In this document: piece after piece, positions 18,567-30,021 of the stretch
Position numbering within the stretch: the stretch's first letter is position 1
Layout of the letters: every line of letters begins with the position of its first letter
NCBI RefSeq assembly: GCF_030345095.1
Contig: NZ_CP128360.1
Coordinates: 868,001-932,000 of the forward strand
Source: Solwaraspora sp. WMMA2056
GTDB taxonomy: Bacteria; Actinomycetota; Actinomycetes; Mycobacteriales; Micromonosporaceae
Direction: 5' to 3'
DNA length: 64,000 bases
Made by a program: the position numbers and the translations under genes
Notes under the pieces: generated by a model
Told to the model about the DNA's origin: nothing
The model's database searches: none
Seen by the model: the letters and a program-made list of their open reading frames with translations, nothing else

Positions 18567-19796
18567 ATGCACGACAGCGCCCTGCTGCTGATCGAACTCG
18601 GCGCGCTGTTGCTGCTCCTCGGCCTGTTGAGTCGGCTCTCCCGCCGCTACGGGCTGTCGCCGATCCCGCTCTACCTGCTGGCCGGCCTGCTGTTCGGGCA
18701 CGGTGGGTTGCTCCCGCTGCACGACATCCAGGACTTTTTCGCCGTCGGTGCCGAGATCGGCGTCGTGTTGCTGCTGGTGATGCTCGGGCTGGAGTACTCC
18801 GCCGCCGAACTGATCGGCAACCTGCGCCGGGCCGCGCCGGCCGGTCTGATCGACGCGCTGCTGAACGCGCTGCCGGGCGCGGCGTTCGCGCTGCTGCTCG
18901 GCTGGGGGCCGACCGCCGCGCTGGTGCTCGCCGGGATCACCTGGATCTCCTCGTCGGGGGTGGTCGCCAAACTCCTCGGTGACCTGGGCCGGCTGGGCAA
19001 CCGGGAGACGCCGGTGATCCTGTCGATCCTGGTCGTCGAGGACCTGGCGATGGCGTTCTACCTGCCGGTGCTCAGCGCGGTGCTGATCGGTGCCGGGTTG
19101 GCCGCCGGCAGCGTGGCGGTCGCGGTGGCGGTCGGCACGGTAACCGTCGTGCTGCTGGCCGCGGTCCGGTTCGGCCATCGGATCTCCGCCCTGCTGTCGG
19201 TACGCGACCCGGAGGCGCTGCTGCTCGGCGTACTCGGGTTGACCCTGCTGGTCGCCGGTCTCGCCGCCGAGTTGCAGGTCTCGGCGGCGGTCGGCGCGTT
19301 CCTGGTCGGCATCGCGTTGTCCGGGCCGGTGGCGCACAGCGCCACCGAGCTGCTGACGCCGTTGCGCGACGTGTTCGCCGCCGTGTTCTTCGTCTTCTTC
19401 GGCCTGGTGACCGACCCCCGGGACATCCCGCCGGTGCTGCTGCCGGCGTTGGCGCTGGCGGTGACGACGATGGGCACCAAGGTGCTGACCGGCTATCTGG
19501 CCGCCCGTCGGGCCGGTATCGCCGCACCTGGCCGGTGGCGGGCCGGGCTGGCGCTGATGCCGCGTGGGGAGTTCTCCATCGTGATCGCCGGTCTGGCGGT
19601 GGCCAGTTCGAGCGTGGAGCCGGCGCTGGCCCCACTGGCCACCGCGTACGTGTTGATCACCGTCGTCAGCGGGCCGGTGCTGGCGCGGGTGCCGGACACC
19701 CGCTGGTTCAAGCGGCGGGTGCGGCGGCGACCGACAGCCGGTACGGCCAGCGGTCATCACGCAACGGAGGCGGGGGGACACGTATCACCCTCATGA
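18567..19796 (+). CDS. CPA2 cation:proton antiporter (KefB/KhtU-like)
   Basis: 409 residues with about 12 membrane helices, of the monovalent cation:proton antiporter-2 family. The conserved ion-binding helix is ILVVEDLAMAFYLP (ED motif) near residue 155; GLEYSAAEL near 72 and ALMPRGEFSIVIA near 330 are family hallmarks. It lacks an attached RCK domain; that function is supplied by the upstream gene. The role is probably K+ (or Na+) efflux coupled to proton entry. The last 20 residues are His/Thr/Gly-rich and cytosolic. Confidence 0.9.
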   Translation: MHDSALLLIELGALLLLLGLLSRLSRRYGLSPIPLYLLAGLLFGHGGLLPLHDIQDFFAVGAEIGVVLLLVMLGLEYSAAELIGNLRRAAPAGLIDALLNALPGAAFALLLGWGPTAALVLAGITWISSSGVVAKLLGDLGRLGNRETPVILSILVVEDLAMAFYLPVLSAVLIGAGLAAGSVAVAVAVGTVTVVLLAAVRFGHRISALLSVRDPEALLLGVLGLTLLVAGLAAELQVSAAVGAFLVGIALSGPVAHSATELLTPLRDVFAAVFFVFFGLVTDPRDIPPVLLPALALAVTTMGTKVLTGYLAARRAGIAAPGRWRAGLALMPRGEFSIVIAGLAVASSSVEPALAPLATAYVLITVVSGPVLARVPDTRWFKRRVRRRPTAGTASGHHATEAGGHVSPS

Positions 19797-19914
19797 ATGG
19801 CACGCTGCAGGACTTCCGCGATCACCCTCCGACACGCTACGGTGGCGCGGCAGTAGCTAGTGACAGGCCCGGGGCCGGCAGCGCCCCGCTGGCCGCGGAC
19901 GGGAGGGCACCCCG

Positions 19915-20346
19915 TTGAGCGTGCAGGAGTCGGCGTTCCGCGGCTTCGCCAATCCGGTGGACCCGGCGCCCGCCGAGCTGCGTGCCTGGGCGTACCAGCC
20001 AGACTCGGTGCCGCTGCAGTCCATGCCGCAGGACTGGGATCTGCTGGTCTCCGGCGACCGGTTGGTGACCACCCTGTTCGACCTCGCGATGGATCCGACC
20101 TGCCCGGCCCGCCGGTTCGCGCTGCACTGCCTCTACATCTACGCCGCCGACGGGATCCGCACCAATTTCCGGGCGCATCCGAAGCGGCGGCTGCGCCGGC
20201 TCGTCGAGCAGGCCGAGCAGCAGGGCGACGAGCTGATGGCGACCTGGGCGCACAACACCCGGGTGTTGCTGGCCAAGCCGCAGCTGTTCGACTACCACGA
20301 CTGGTGCGAGGGCGGTCTGGTCCGCAAGTCCCGCCGGCTCAGCTGA
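19915..20346 (+). CDS. Conserved hypothetical protein
   Basis: 143 residues. The start is a TTG at 19915, supported by GGGAGGG seven nt upstream; the GTG at 19921 is the alternative. Soluble, mixed alpha (LQSMPQDWDLLVSGDRLVTT; CLYIYAADGIRTNFRAHPKR; WAHNTRVLLAKPQLFDYHDW). The pattern is familiar from actinobacterial genomes but I know no function. It converges with the TetR gene, with 15 bp between the stops. Confidence 0.75.
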   Translation: MSVQESAFRGFANPVDPAPAELRAWAYQPDSVPLQSMPQDWDLLVSGDRLVTTLFDLAMDPTCPARRFALHCLYIYAADGIRTNFRAHPKRRLRRLVEQAEQQGDELMATWAHNTRVLLAKPQLFDYHDWCEGGLVRKSRRLS

Positions 20347-20361
20347 GCGCCACCCGAAGGG

Positions 20362-21015
20362 TCACGGCGCGGGTGGCTGACCGGCGGCGGCGAGTCCAGC
20401 GACGGCGACCTGCATCCCCCGTTGCAGTCCGGCCAGCAGTTGCTCCTGGTCGACCAGGATGGCCCGCCCCGGGTCGGGCAGCTCGGCGAGCAGTTGCATC
20501 ATCACCGCGACCAGGGCCCCGATGAACGAACCCACCATCGCGGCGGCGGTGACCTCGTCGAGGTCATCGGGGAAGGCTTCCCGCAGCCCACGGGCCAGGT
20601 CGTTCTGCCCGCTGAGCAGCAGCCGCAGCGCGTAGCCCTGCAGCGCCGGGCTGGCCAGGATCAGCCGGACCCGGATCGGCGCGAGCCGGGCGAACAGCTC
20701 GTTGGAGAAGGTGCTGGTGGCGAAGATCCGCTGGGCGGTACGCAGCAGCACGTCGGCCGGGCTTTCGCCGGGGTGCCGCAGGCGGATCTCGGCCTGGGCG
20801 ATGCGCAGCCGTTCGGCGTTGTCGGCGAAGAGGACCTCCTCCTTGGTGCGGAAGTAGCTGAAGAAGGTCCGGGTGGAGACCTCGGCGACGGCGGCGATCT
20901 CGGCGACGGTCGTCTCGTCGTAGCCCTTGCGGTCGAACAGGTCGGCCGCCGCGTCGATCAGAGCCGCCCGGGTGCGTTCCTTCTTGCGCTCCCGCAGGCC
21001 CGGTTCGGTCGGCAT
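20362..21015 (-). CDS. TetR-family repressor
   Basis: 217 residues. N-terminal HTH: RTRAALIDAAADLFDRKGYD, TTVAEIAAVAEVSTRTFFSY, then FRTKEEVLF. The alpha-helical C-terminal domain (about 75-217) would bind an inducer. It is divergent from an MMPL-family transporter across 75 bp that contain inverted repeats, the classic layout of a repressor controlling an exporter and itself. Inducer unknown. The transporter is frameshifted, so the regulator may have lost its main target. Confidence 0.88.
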   Translation of the reverse strand: MPTEPGLRERKKERTRAALIDAAADLFDRKGYDETTVAEIAAVAEVSTRTFFSYFRTKEEVLFADNAERLRIAQAEIRLRHPGESPADVLLRTAQRIFATSTFSNELFARLAPIRVRLILASPALQGYALRLLLSGQNDLARGLREAFPDDLDEVTAAAMVGSFIGALVAVMMQLLAELPDPGRAILVDQEQLLAGLQRGMQVAVAGLAAAGQPPAP

Positions 21016-21055
21016 GCAGACACCTTACGCCCGGACCCCAGATAGCTTCACTCAT

Positions 21056-21076
21056 TGCAATTTTGCACTCGGTGCA
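21056..21076. promoter_or_regulatory. Candidate TetR operator between regulator and MMPL gene
   Basis: Two overlapping palindromes: TGCAA-TT-TTGCA (21056-21067) and TGCAC-TCG-GTGCA (21064-21076), 14 bp before the MMPL ATG. This is the most AT-rich spot of the divergent promoter region. Confidence 0.5.
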
Positions 21077-21090
21077 GTCATGCTGGTGCC

Positions 21091-23243
21091 ATGGAACGCA
21101 TCCTGGAACGACTCGGCCGGGCCTGCGCCGGCCGGCCCTGGCACACCATCGCCGCCTGGCTGCTCGTCGCCGCCGCCCTCGCCGGCATCGGCCAGCTCAC
21201 CGGCGGCGGCTTCGCCAACGACTTCCGGGTCCCCGGCGCCGAGTCACAGCGGGCCGCCGACCTCATCCAGCGACACTTCCCGGCGTACGGCGCGGACAGC
21301 GCCGAGATCGTCTGGCACGCCGCCGACGGCGACCTGCACCGGGCCGACCGGGTCGCCGCGATCACCGACGCCGTCGCCGCGATCCGCCAGCAGCCGTCGG
21401 TCGTCGACGCCGGCAACCCGCTGCCCGACGCCACCGGTCCCGGTTCCGGCGGGCTGCTGAGCCCGGACGGTCGCACCGCCACCAGCACCGTCCGCTACGA
21501 CCGGCACGCCGGCGACCTGGGACCGGCGGCGTACCAGCGGCTCGACGCGGCGGTGGCACCGGCCCGCGTCGCCGGTGTCGACGTCGACTTCCGGGGGCTG
21601 GTCGTCGACGTGGCGTTCGAGCCGACCACCGGCACCGCCGAACTGGTCGGCCTCGCCGCGGCCGCCGTGGTGCTGCTGCTCTCCTTCGGCTCGATGGTCG
21701 CCGCCGGACTGCCGATCCTGGTCGCCCTGGTCGGCCTCGCCTGCGGCACGACGCTGGTGCTGATCGCCTCGCTCGTGGTGGACGTGCCAAGTTCGGCGCC
21801 GATCGTCGCCGTGATGCTCGGCCTCGGCGCTGGAATCGACTACGCGCTGTTCGTCGTCACCCGGTTCCGCGCGGCGCTGGCCGACGAACCACCGACCCGG
21901 TCACCGCCGCCGGCCGGGCCATCGGCACCGCCGGGCACGCGGTGCTGTTCGCCGGCGGTACGGTCGTGGTCGCGATCCTCGGGCTGCTGTTCACCGGCAT
22001 CCCGTTCGTCGGCGCGATGGGGCTGGCCGGTGCGCTGACCGTCACCGCGACCATGCTGGCGGCGCTGACCCTGCTACCGGCGGTGCTCGGGCTGCTCGGC
22101 CGACGGGTCGACGCGGGCCGGATCCGCCGCCGCCGGCGCATTCCGGGGGCCGACTCCCGCGACCCGGCGGCCGACTCCCGCTGGCCGCGCTGGGGTCGCC
22201 ACGTCACCCGCCACCGGTGGGCGTACGCCGTCGGTGCCACCCTGGCGCTGCTGGTCGTCACCGCCCCGGTGCTCACGTTGCGACTGGGCACCCCGGACGA
22301 CGGCAACCAGCCGGCGCACTGGCCGCAGCGGCAGGCGTACGACCGGGTGGCCGCCGCCTTCGGGCCGGGCTGGAACGGCCCGCTGGTGCTCGCCGTACCG
22401 GTGCCGGCCGAACTGTCCCCGACGCGGACCACCGACGCGCTCGACGACCTCAGCCGCCGGCTGGTCGCCGACCCGGCGGTCGAACTGGTCACCCCGGCCC
22501 AGCTCAGCACGGACGGCCGGGTCGCGCTGCTGAGCGTCGTGCCGAGGTACGCCCCGCAGGACGACCGGGTGGCCGATCTGGTGCACCGGATCAGGTCCGA
22601 CACCGCCCCGGCGGCCCTCGACGGGTACGGCACCGGTGCGCTGATCGCCGGCACCACCGCGTTCATGATCGACATCGCGGACGCGGTCGCCGACCGGCTG
22701 CCCTGGGTGGTGTTCGCGGTGATCCTCGCGGCCGGGCTGCTGCTGGTGGCGATGTTCCGGGCACCGCTGATCGCGGTCAAGGCCGCGGTGATGGCGCTGC
22801 TCTCCGTCGGCACCGCGTACGGGGTGCTGGTGATGGTGTTCCAGTGGGGGTGGGGGCTGACCCTGATCGGCGTCGACCGCCCGGTGCCGATCATGTCGGT
22901 GGTGCCGATGCTGCTCTTCGCGGTGCTGTTCGGACTGTCGATGGACTACGAGGTGTTCCTGCTGTCGGCGATCCGGGAGGAGTACCGGCGCGGCGGCGAC
23001 CCCGGCGCGGCCGTGGTCGCCGGGCTCGCCGGCACCGGTCGGGTGATCACCGCCGCCGCGACCATCATGGCGGTGGTCTTCCTCAGCTTCGTCTGGATCG
23101 ACGACACCCTGGTCAAGATGATCGGCATCGGGCTGGCCACCGCCGTGATCATCGACGCGACGGTGATCCGGGTGGTCCTCGCCCCGGCGGTGCTCAGCCT
23201 GCTCGGTCACCACGCCTGGTGGCCGGGCCGGCTCAGCCGGTAG
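21091..23243 (+). pseudogene. MMPL-family transporter, frameshifted
   Basis: Homology runs in frame from the ATG at 21091 to about 21890 (DYALFVVTRFRAALADEP) and resumes in another frame from 21891 (TDPVTAAGRAIG) to the stop at 23243. Inserting one base at 21890/21891 would restore a 717-residue RND-superfamily MMPL protein: two SSD-like membrane halves, each with a large loop, and the GLGAGIDYALFV and FGLSMDYEVFLLSAI motifs. These proteins export lipids or drugs. Each half is otherwise undamaged, so the lesion is recent or a sequencing error. No slippery heptamer is present, which argues against programmed frameshifting. The 3' end overlaps hspR by 11 bp, convergently. Confidence 0.85.
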
Positions 23244-23691
23244 CTGGGCGGCCGCCCCGGTCACCGCGCTGTGGCCGCCACACCACCAGCGCGGTCGAGG
23301 TGCGACTGGTCGGCACCAGGTCCGCCCGCCGGTACGGCCCGACCGACTCCAGCTCGGCGATCCGTTGGTACGCGGCGGCCAGCTCGGCCTGCAGTTCGGT
23401 GACCTGCTGCTGCAGGTCACCGACGAGCTGCTCCAGGCCGATGATCCGCTTGATGCCGGCGAGGTTGACCCCGTCGTCCTGGCTCAGCCGCTGCACCTCC
23501 CGCAGCAGCACCACGTCCCGGACGCTGTACCGGCGACCGCCACCGGCTGCCCGACCGGCCTGGACCAGGCCGAGCCGGTCGTACTGGCGCAGCGTCTGCG
23601 GATGCATGCCGGCCATCCGGGCCGCCACCGAAATGATCAGGACCTTGGCGTCGGAGGCGGCCTCGAAGGAGATCGTCAGTTCGTCCTCCAC
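23233..23691 (-). CDS. hspR: HspR, MerR-type heat-shock repressor
   Basis: 152 residues. MerR-like HTH: VLIISVAARMAGMHPQTLRQ, then YDRLGLVQAGRAAGGGRRYS, followed by a Leu-rich coiled coil (about 85-120) for dimerisation. HspR binds HAIR elements with DnaK as co-repressor and controls the dnaK operon and clpB. It is the last gene of dnaK-grpE-dnaJ-hspR, 6 bp after dnaJ, the standard actinobacterial order. The tail after 120 is Arg/Gly-rich. Its stop overlaps the convergent MMPL pseudogene. Confidence 0.95.
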   Translation of the reverse strand: MEDELTISFEAASDAKVLIISVAARMAGMHPQTLRQYDRLGLVQAGRAAGGGRRYSVRDVVLLREVQRLSQDDGVNLAGIKRIIGLEQLVGDLQQQVTELQAELAAAYQRIAELESVGPYRRADLVPTSRTSTALVVWRPQRGDRGGRPATG

Positions 23692-23697
23692 CCTCGC

Positions 23698-24921
23698 TCA
23701 TCTCCTGTCCGTGGCTGGTCGCGGCCCGGGGGTCTCGTTGTCGTTGCGACGCAGCCGGGCGACGAGTCGTTCCCGATCGGCCCCCGGCGTGTGCTCGGCG
23801 AAGGTCCGCAGCGCCGCCGTGGCCGACTCGTCAACGGTAGCCGGAACGACGACCTCGACGGTGACGAGAAGGTCACCGGCGGTCCCGTCCCGACGCGGCA
23901 CACCCTTGCCCCGCGCCCGCAGCGTCCGACCACTCGGCGTACCGGGCTGCACCCGCAGGGTCACCGCACCGTCCATCGTCGGGACCCGCAGGTCCGTACC
24001 GAGGACCGCCTCGGCGAACGTGATCGGCACGGTCAACGTCAGGTCGTCGCCGGAGCGGCCGAACAGGTCGTCGCCGCGCACCTTCACCAGTACGTACAGG
24101 TCACCGGCCGGCCCGCCCCGGTCGCCGGGCTCACCGCGACCGGCCAGCCGGATCCGCTGCCCGTCGGCGACCCCGGGCGGGAAACGGACGTTGAGGGTCC
24201 GGGTCTTCGTCACCCCGCCGCTGCCGTGACACTCCGGGCACTTCTCGTCGACGATCGTGCCGACGCCCTGGCAGTCCCGGCACGGCTCGGAAAAGCTGAA
24301 CGAACCCTGGTTTCGGGTGGTCAGCCCGGTCCCGGCACAGGTCGGGCAGGTACGGGGCACCGTACCGGGCTTGGCACCGTTGCCCTGGCAGGTGTCGCAG
24401 ACGCCGGGCGCGCGCAGGCTCAACGGCAGCGTGGTTCCCCGTACGGCGGCCGCGAAGTCCAGCACCACCTCGGCCTCGACGTCGCGCCCCCGGGCCGGCC
24501 CACGGGCACGCATCCCGCCGGCCCCGCCACCGGAGAAGATCGAACTGAAGATGTCCGAGAAACCCGCGCCGCCGAAGCGCCGGTCCCCGCCGCCCGCGCC
24601 GGCTCCGGAGAAGCCGCCACCGCCGAACAGGTCGGACGGGTCGAAGCCGCCGGCACCACGGGCACCGCGACGGAACGCGCCGGAGCCGAACAACGAGCGC
24701 ATCTCGTCGTACTCCTTGCGCTTGCGGTCGTCGGCGAGCACGGTGTACGCCTCGGAGACCGCCTTGAACCGCTCCTCGGAGGCGGTGTTGCCGGGGTTGT
24801 GGTCCGGGTGCAGTTCCCGGGCCAGCTTGCGGTACGCCTTCTTGATGTCGTCCGTGGAGGCCGACTTGGGCACCCCCAGCACGGCGTAGAAGTCCTTTTC
24901 CAGCCAGTCCTTGGAACTCAC
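23698..24921 (-). CDS. dnaJ: DnaJ co-chaperone
   Basis: 407 residues. J-domain (10-75) with HPD in [12 protein letters not shown], a Gly/Phe-rich segment (85-150), four CxxCxGxG-type zinc repeats ([32 protein letters not shown], about 173-240) and the C-terminal client-binding region. A strong GGAGGAGGA ribosome site precedes the GTG at 24921. It stimulates DnaK ATPase and delivers clients. It is the operon copy that sits with hspR (DnaJ1 type in actinomycetes). Confidence 0.96.
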   Translation of the reverse strand: MSSKDWLEKDFYAVLGVPKSASTDDIKKAYRKLARELHPDHNPGNTASEERFKAVSEAYTVLADDRKRKEYDEMRSLFGSGAFRRGARGAGGFDPSDLFGGGGFSGAGAGGGDRRFGGAGFSDIFSSIFSGGGAGGMRARGPARGRDVEAEVVLDFAAAVRGTTLPLSLRAPGVCDTCQGNGAKPGTVPRTCPTCAGTGLTTRNQGSFSFSEPCRDCQGVGTIVDEKCPECHGSGGVTKTRTLNVRFPPGVADGQRIRLAGRGEPGDRGGPAGDLYVLVKVRGDDLFGRSGDDLTLTVPITFAEAVLGTDLRVPTMDGAVTLRVQPGTPSGRTLRARGKGVPRRDGTAGDLLVTVEVVVPATVDESATAALRTFAEHTPGADRERLVARLRRNDNETPGPRPATDRR

Positions 24922-25045
24922 CCTGTCCTCCTCCCGTCCGTCCCCGAACTGCCCTGTGTCCCCGAACCGCTGGTGGCGCCCCGGCGGTGGGACGCGACTC
25001 GCGTCCCACCGCCGGTGGTGCGCGCCGGTGCCTGACCGGCGGCGG

Positions 25046-25951
25046 TCATTCGGGGTCGGCGACAGCGACCAGTGCCGCCCGTAGCAGCCGGTCCCCGAGC
25101 AGGTATCCCCGCCGCATCACGTCGACGCAGGTGGGTTCGGTGACCTCGCCGGAGGTCAGGTGCGCGACCGCCTCGTGCCGGGTCGGGTCGAACGGGTCGC
25201 CCTTCTCCCCGAACGGGGTCAGCCCGAACTTCCCGAGCGCCGTGGTGAGCTGCTCGGCGACGGTGCCGAACGGCCCGACCAGGTCGCCGTGCTCGCGGGC
25301 CCGGTCCAGGTCGTCGAGGATCGGCAGCAGCGCGGCGAGCACCGCCCCGGTAGCCTGCTCAGAGGCCAGCCCCTTGTCCCGCTCGACCCGCTTGCGGTAG
25401 TTGGCGTACTCGGCGGTCACCCGTTGCAGGTCGCGGGTGCGCTCGTCGAGATCGGCCCGCAGGGCCTGCAGTTCGGCACCGAGCGGTGGGGCGGCGTCAC
25501 CGGCCGACGCGGCGGGCTGACCGGTGTCGGGTGCCTCGTCGGCTTCGACGATCTCTCCGGTCACCGGCTCGTCGACGGTCGCGGCGTCGGTCGGGTCCGG
25601 TCGGGTGGCCGGGCCGGAACCGGACTCCTGCGGCTGGTCGGTCGGCTCGGCGGCCGGTTCGGCCGAGCTGTCGGCCGGGCTGCCGTTGGCGTTCCCACTC
25701 ACGGTCTCCTCCTCCGGGCCCGGCCGGGCGTGCCGCCCGGCCGGGCGTTGGTCGGTGGCAGTCGCCGCGTCGGCCGGTTCGGCCGCCGCGTGCCGAGCAC
25801 TTCGGGTCCGCGTACCGGTGGGGTCGATCCGCCGCCGGTCCCGGATCACCAGACGCTCCGGAGCCTCACCCTCGGCGCGCCCGGTCGACCTCGAACGACC
25901 GGCCGGTCGCCCGGTGCCCGCCGGATCGGCGGCCCGTGGTGTGTCCGTCAT
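25046..25951 (-). CDS. grpE: GrpE nucleotide exchange factor
   Basis: 301 residues from the ATG at 25951 (GAGGT six nt upstream). The GrpE core is at about 155-300: [37 protein letters not shown], and [12 protein letters not shown] followed by [20 protein letters not shown]. It releases ADP from DnaK. The first 150 residues are an acidic, disordered, Arg/Ala/Glu-rich extension. An internal GTG at 25702 with a better ribosome site (GGAGGAGGAG) would give 218 residues, nearer the usual length. The [12 protein letters not shown] segment near residue 35 looks conserved in related GrpE proteins and favours the long form. Confidence 0.93.
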   Translation of the reverse strand: MTDTPRAADPAGTGRPAGRSRSTGRAEGEAPERLVIRDRRRIDPTGTRTRSARHAAAEPADAATATDQRPAGRHARPGPEEETVSGNANGSPADSSAEPAAEPTDQPQESGSGPATRPDPTDAATVDEPVTGEIVEADEAPDTGQPAASAGDAAPPLGAELQALRADLDERTRDLQRVTAEYANYRKRVERDKGLASEQATGAVLAALLPILDDLDRAREHGDLVGPFGTVAEQLTTALGKFGLTPFGEKGDPFDPTRHEAVAHLTSGEVTEPTCVDVMRRGYLLGDRLLRAALVAVADPE

Positions 25952-26017
25952 TCGACTACCTCGATCCGTACGACGCTTCGACGAAGATCATCGCTGGTTC
26001 CCGGTTGCGGCGCGACG

Positions 26018-27943
<1,926 letters not shown>

Positions 27944-28009
27944 GGTCGCTTCCTCGCTTCGTTCGTAGAGCAGGTGCCGGGGCACCGCCCCGCCGTACAC
28001 CCACCACAA

Positions 28010-28030
28010 GTTGAGTGGACTTGACTCAAT
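28010..28030. promoter_or_regulatory. HAIR operator of the dnaK operon (HspR site)
   Basis: GTTGAGT-N7-ACTCAAT, 12 of 14 matches to the HAIR consensus. It overlaps the expected dnaK promoter and matches the site upstream of clpB. Confidence 0.88.
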
Positions 28031-28089
28031 ACTGCCACGATCGCAGCCACCGTCAAGTCAGGTTGAGCCGGGGACACGCAATAATGGTC

Positions 28090-28116
28090 CTCACCTGCAC
28101 CGACAGCGCAGGTGAG
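28090..28116. repeat. Inverted repeat upstream of the GTPase pair
   Basis: Perfect 9-bp arms CTCACCTGC/GCAGGTGAG around a 9-nt spacer, in the divergent region between dnaK and the first GTPase, about 80 bp before the GTPase start. It could be an operator or an RNA hairpin. No regulator identified. Confidence 0.4.
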
Positions 28117-28197
28117 CCCATGAATCACGATCAGATCACCAGGCGCGCCGGGCCGGTTCAGGTTGTCTGGCATGCATAGATCAGGCACGCTCTACCC

Positions 28198-30021
28198 GTG
28201 ACCACGCAGGGTGGACCGGCCGCGCCCAGCCCGAGTGCACCGGAACTTCCCGGAGCACTCAATCGACTACGCACCGCTATCGGCGGGACGGCGTACCCGC
28301 TGGCGCTGCCCTCCGCCGAGGAGGCCCGCGCCGTCGGTGCCGGGCTGATCGCCCAACTCGACGACTACCTGCTGCCCCGGCTCGCCCGGCTCGACGCCCC
28401 ACTGCTGGTGGTGGTCGGCGGCTCCACCGGAGCCGGCAAGTCGACCCTGGTCAACAGCCTCGTCCAGGCCCGGGTCAGCGCCACCGGGGTGCTCCGCCCG
28501 ACGACCCGCTCGCCGGTGCTGGTCAGCAACCCCGCCGACACCGCCTGGTTCCGCCAGGGCGACCTGCTGCCCGGCCTGACCCGCACCGCCGGCCCCACCG
28601 ACGCACCCGACGCGCTGCAGCTCGTGGCCGCGCCGGCACTGCTGCCCGGGCTGGCCTTCCTGGACGCCCCGGACATCGACTCGGTCGTCGACGCCAACCG
28701 GGCGCTCGCCGTACAACTGCTCGCCGCCGCCGACCTGTGGCTGTTCGTCACCACCGCCGCCAGGTACGCCGACGCGGTCCCCTGGCAACTGCTGCAGACC
28801 GCCCAGCTGCGCGGCACCATGCTCGCCCTCGCGCTGGACCGCGTACCGCCCGAAGCGGTCGACGAGATCACCGCCCACCTGCGGGAGATGCTCGCCGACA
28901 ACGACCTCGACGACGTACCGATCTTCGTGGTGCCGGAAACGGTCGTCGACGGCCAGGGCCTGCTACCGGAGATCGTCACCGCACCGCTGCGGGAGTGGTT
29001 CGGCATGCTCGCCAGCGACGCGAACGCCCGCGCGGCGGTGATCCGGCAGACCCTCGACGGCGCGCTGAGCGCCCTCGCGCCGGCCGTCGACGGGCTGGCC
29101 GCCGCCGCCGACGACCAGCTCGACGCCGCCGGGTCACTGAGCGACCGGGTCCGGTCGGCGTACCGCACCGCCGCGCGCGGCGCGGAGCAGGCCGTGCAGG
29201 ACGGCCGGCTGCTACGCGGCGAGGTGCTCGGCCGCTGGCAGGACTTCGTCGGCACCGGTGAGCTGTTCCGCTCGCTGGAGGCCCGGGTCGGTCGGCTGCG
29301 GGACCGCGTCGTCAGCGTCGTCACCGGCCGACCGGCCCCGGCCAGCCAGCTGCGCAGCGCCATCGAATCCCAGCTGGTCACGTTGATCCGGGGGGCCGCC
29401 ACTGACGGCGCCGACGCCGCGCAGCTGGCCTGGCGGGCGCACCCGGCCGGAGCCGCGCTGCTCACCCCCGAGCTGGCCCGGCCCTCGGCCGACCTGCCCG
29501 AACGCGCCGAACGTCTGGTCCGCGACTGGCAACGCGACGTGCTCGAACTGGTCCGTGCCGAGGCCGGCGACAAACGGTTCGTCGCCCGGACCGCCGCGTA
29601 CGCCGTCAACGCCACCGGCCTGGCCGTCATGGTCGCCGTCTTCGCGTCGACCGCGTTCATCCCCACCGGGCTGGAGGTCGCCGCCGCCGGTGGCACCACG
29701 GTGGCCGCCCAGAAGGTGCTCGAGGCGATCTTCGGTGACCAGGCCATCCGCACCCTCGCCAACCGGTCCCGGGACGGTCTGCTCCAGCGGATCCGCGACC
29801 TGCTCGACGACGAGGCCGGGCGCTACCTCGACCTGATCGACGCGGTCGGGCTGCCGACGAGCATCCTCGGACCCGACACCGGGCCCGGCGACCGGCTACG
29901 CGCCGCCGCCGCCGAGGTCGAGCGGGCGCGCACCGGCGCCGGCCTGCACGGCGGTACGCCGTACCGGCTGCCGGACACCCTGCCGGGTGCCGCCGGCCCG
30001 TTGCCGGGAGCCGTAGCGTGA
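28198..30021 (+). CDS. Dynamin-like GTPase, first of a pair
   Basis: 607 residues. P-loop GGSTGAGKST at about 74-83, switch Thr region RPTTRSPV, G3 LDAPDID, and a degenerate G4 (ALDRV). Long helical segments follow, then a hydrophobic stretch (about 463-500: NATGLAVMVAVFASTAFIPT) that could insert in the membrane. This resembles bacterial dynamin-like proteins, which remodel membranes, often as two unequal partners. It overlaps the next GTPase gene by 4 nt (GTGA), so subunits are probably made together. Heterodimer formation is inference. GTG start at 28198 with no obvious ribosome site. Confidence 0.8.
   Translation: MTTQGGPAAPSPSAPELPGALNRLRTAIGGTAYPLALPSAEEARAVGAGLIAQLDDYLLPRLARLDAPLLVVVGGSTGAGKSTLVNSLVQARVSATGVLRPTTRSPVLVSNPADTAWFRQGDLLPGLTRTAGPTDAPDALQLVAAPALLPGLAFLDAPDIDSVVDANRALAVQLLAAADLWLFVTTAARYADAVPWQLLQTAQLRGTMLALALDRVPPEAVDEITAHLREMLADNDLDDVPIFVVPETVVDGQGLLPEIVTAPLREWFGMLASDANARAAVIRQTLDGALSALAPAVDGLAAAADDQLDAAGSLSDRVRSAYRTAARGAEQAVQDGRLLRGEVLGRWQDFVGTGELFRSLEARVGRLRDRVVSVVTGRPAPASQLRSAIESQLVTLIRGAATDGADAAQLAWRAHPAGAALLTPELARPSADLPERAERLVRDWQRDVLELVRAEAGDKRFVARTAAYAVNATGLAVMVAVFASTAFIPTGLEVAAAGGTTVAAQKVLEAIFGDQAIRTLANRSRDGLLQRIRDLLDDEAGRYLDLIDAVGLPTSILGPDTGPGDRLRAAAAEVERARTGAGLHGGTPYRLPDTLPGAAGPLPGAVA

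Noticed and set aside
21880-21900. Programmed frameshift in the MMPL gene
   Set aside because: No slippery heptamer or downstream structure; a single-base loss explains it.
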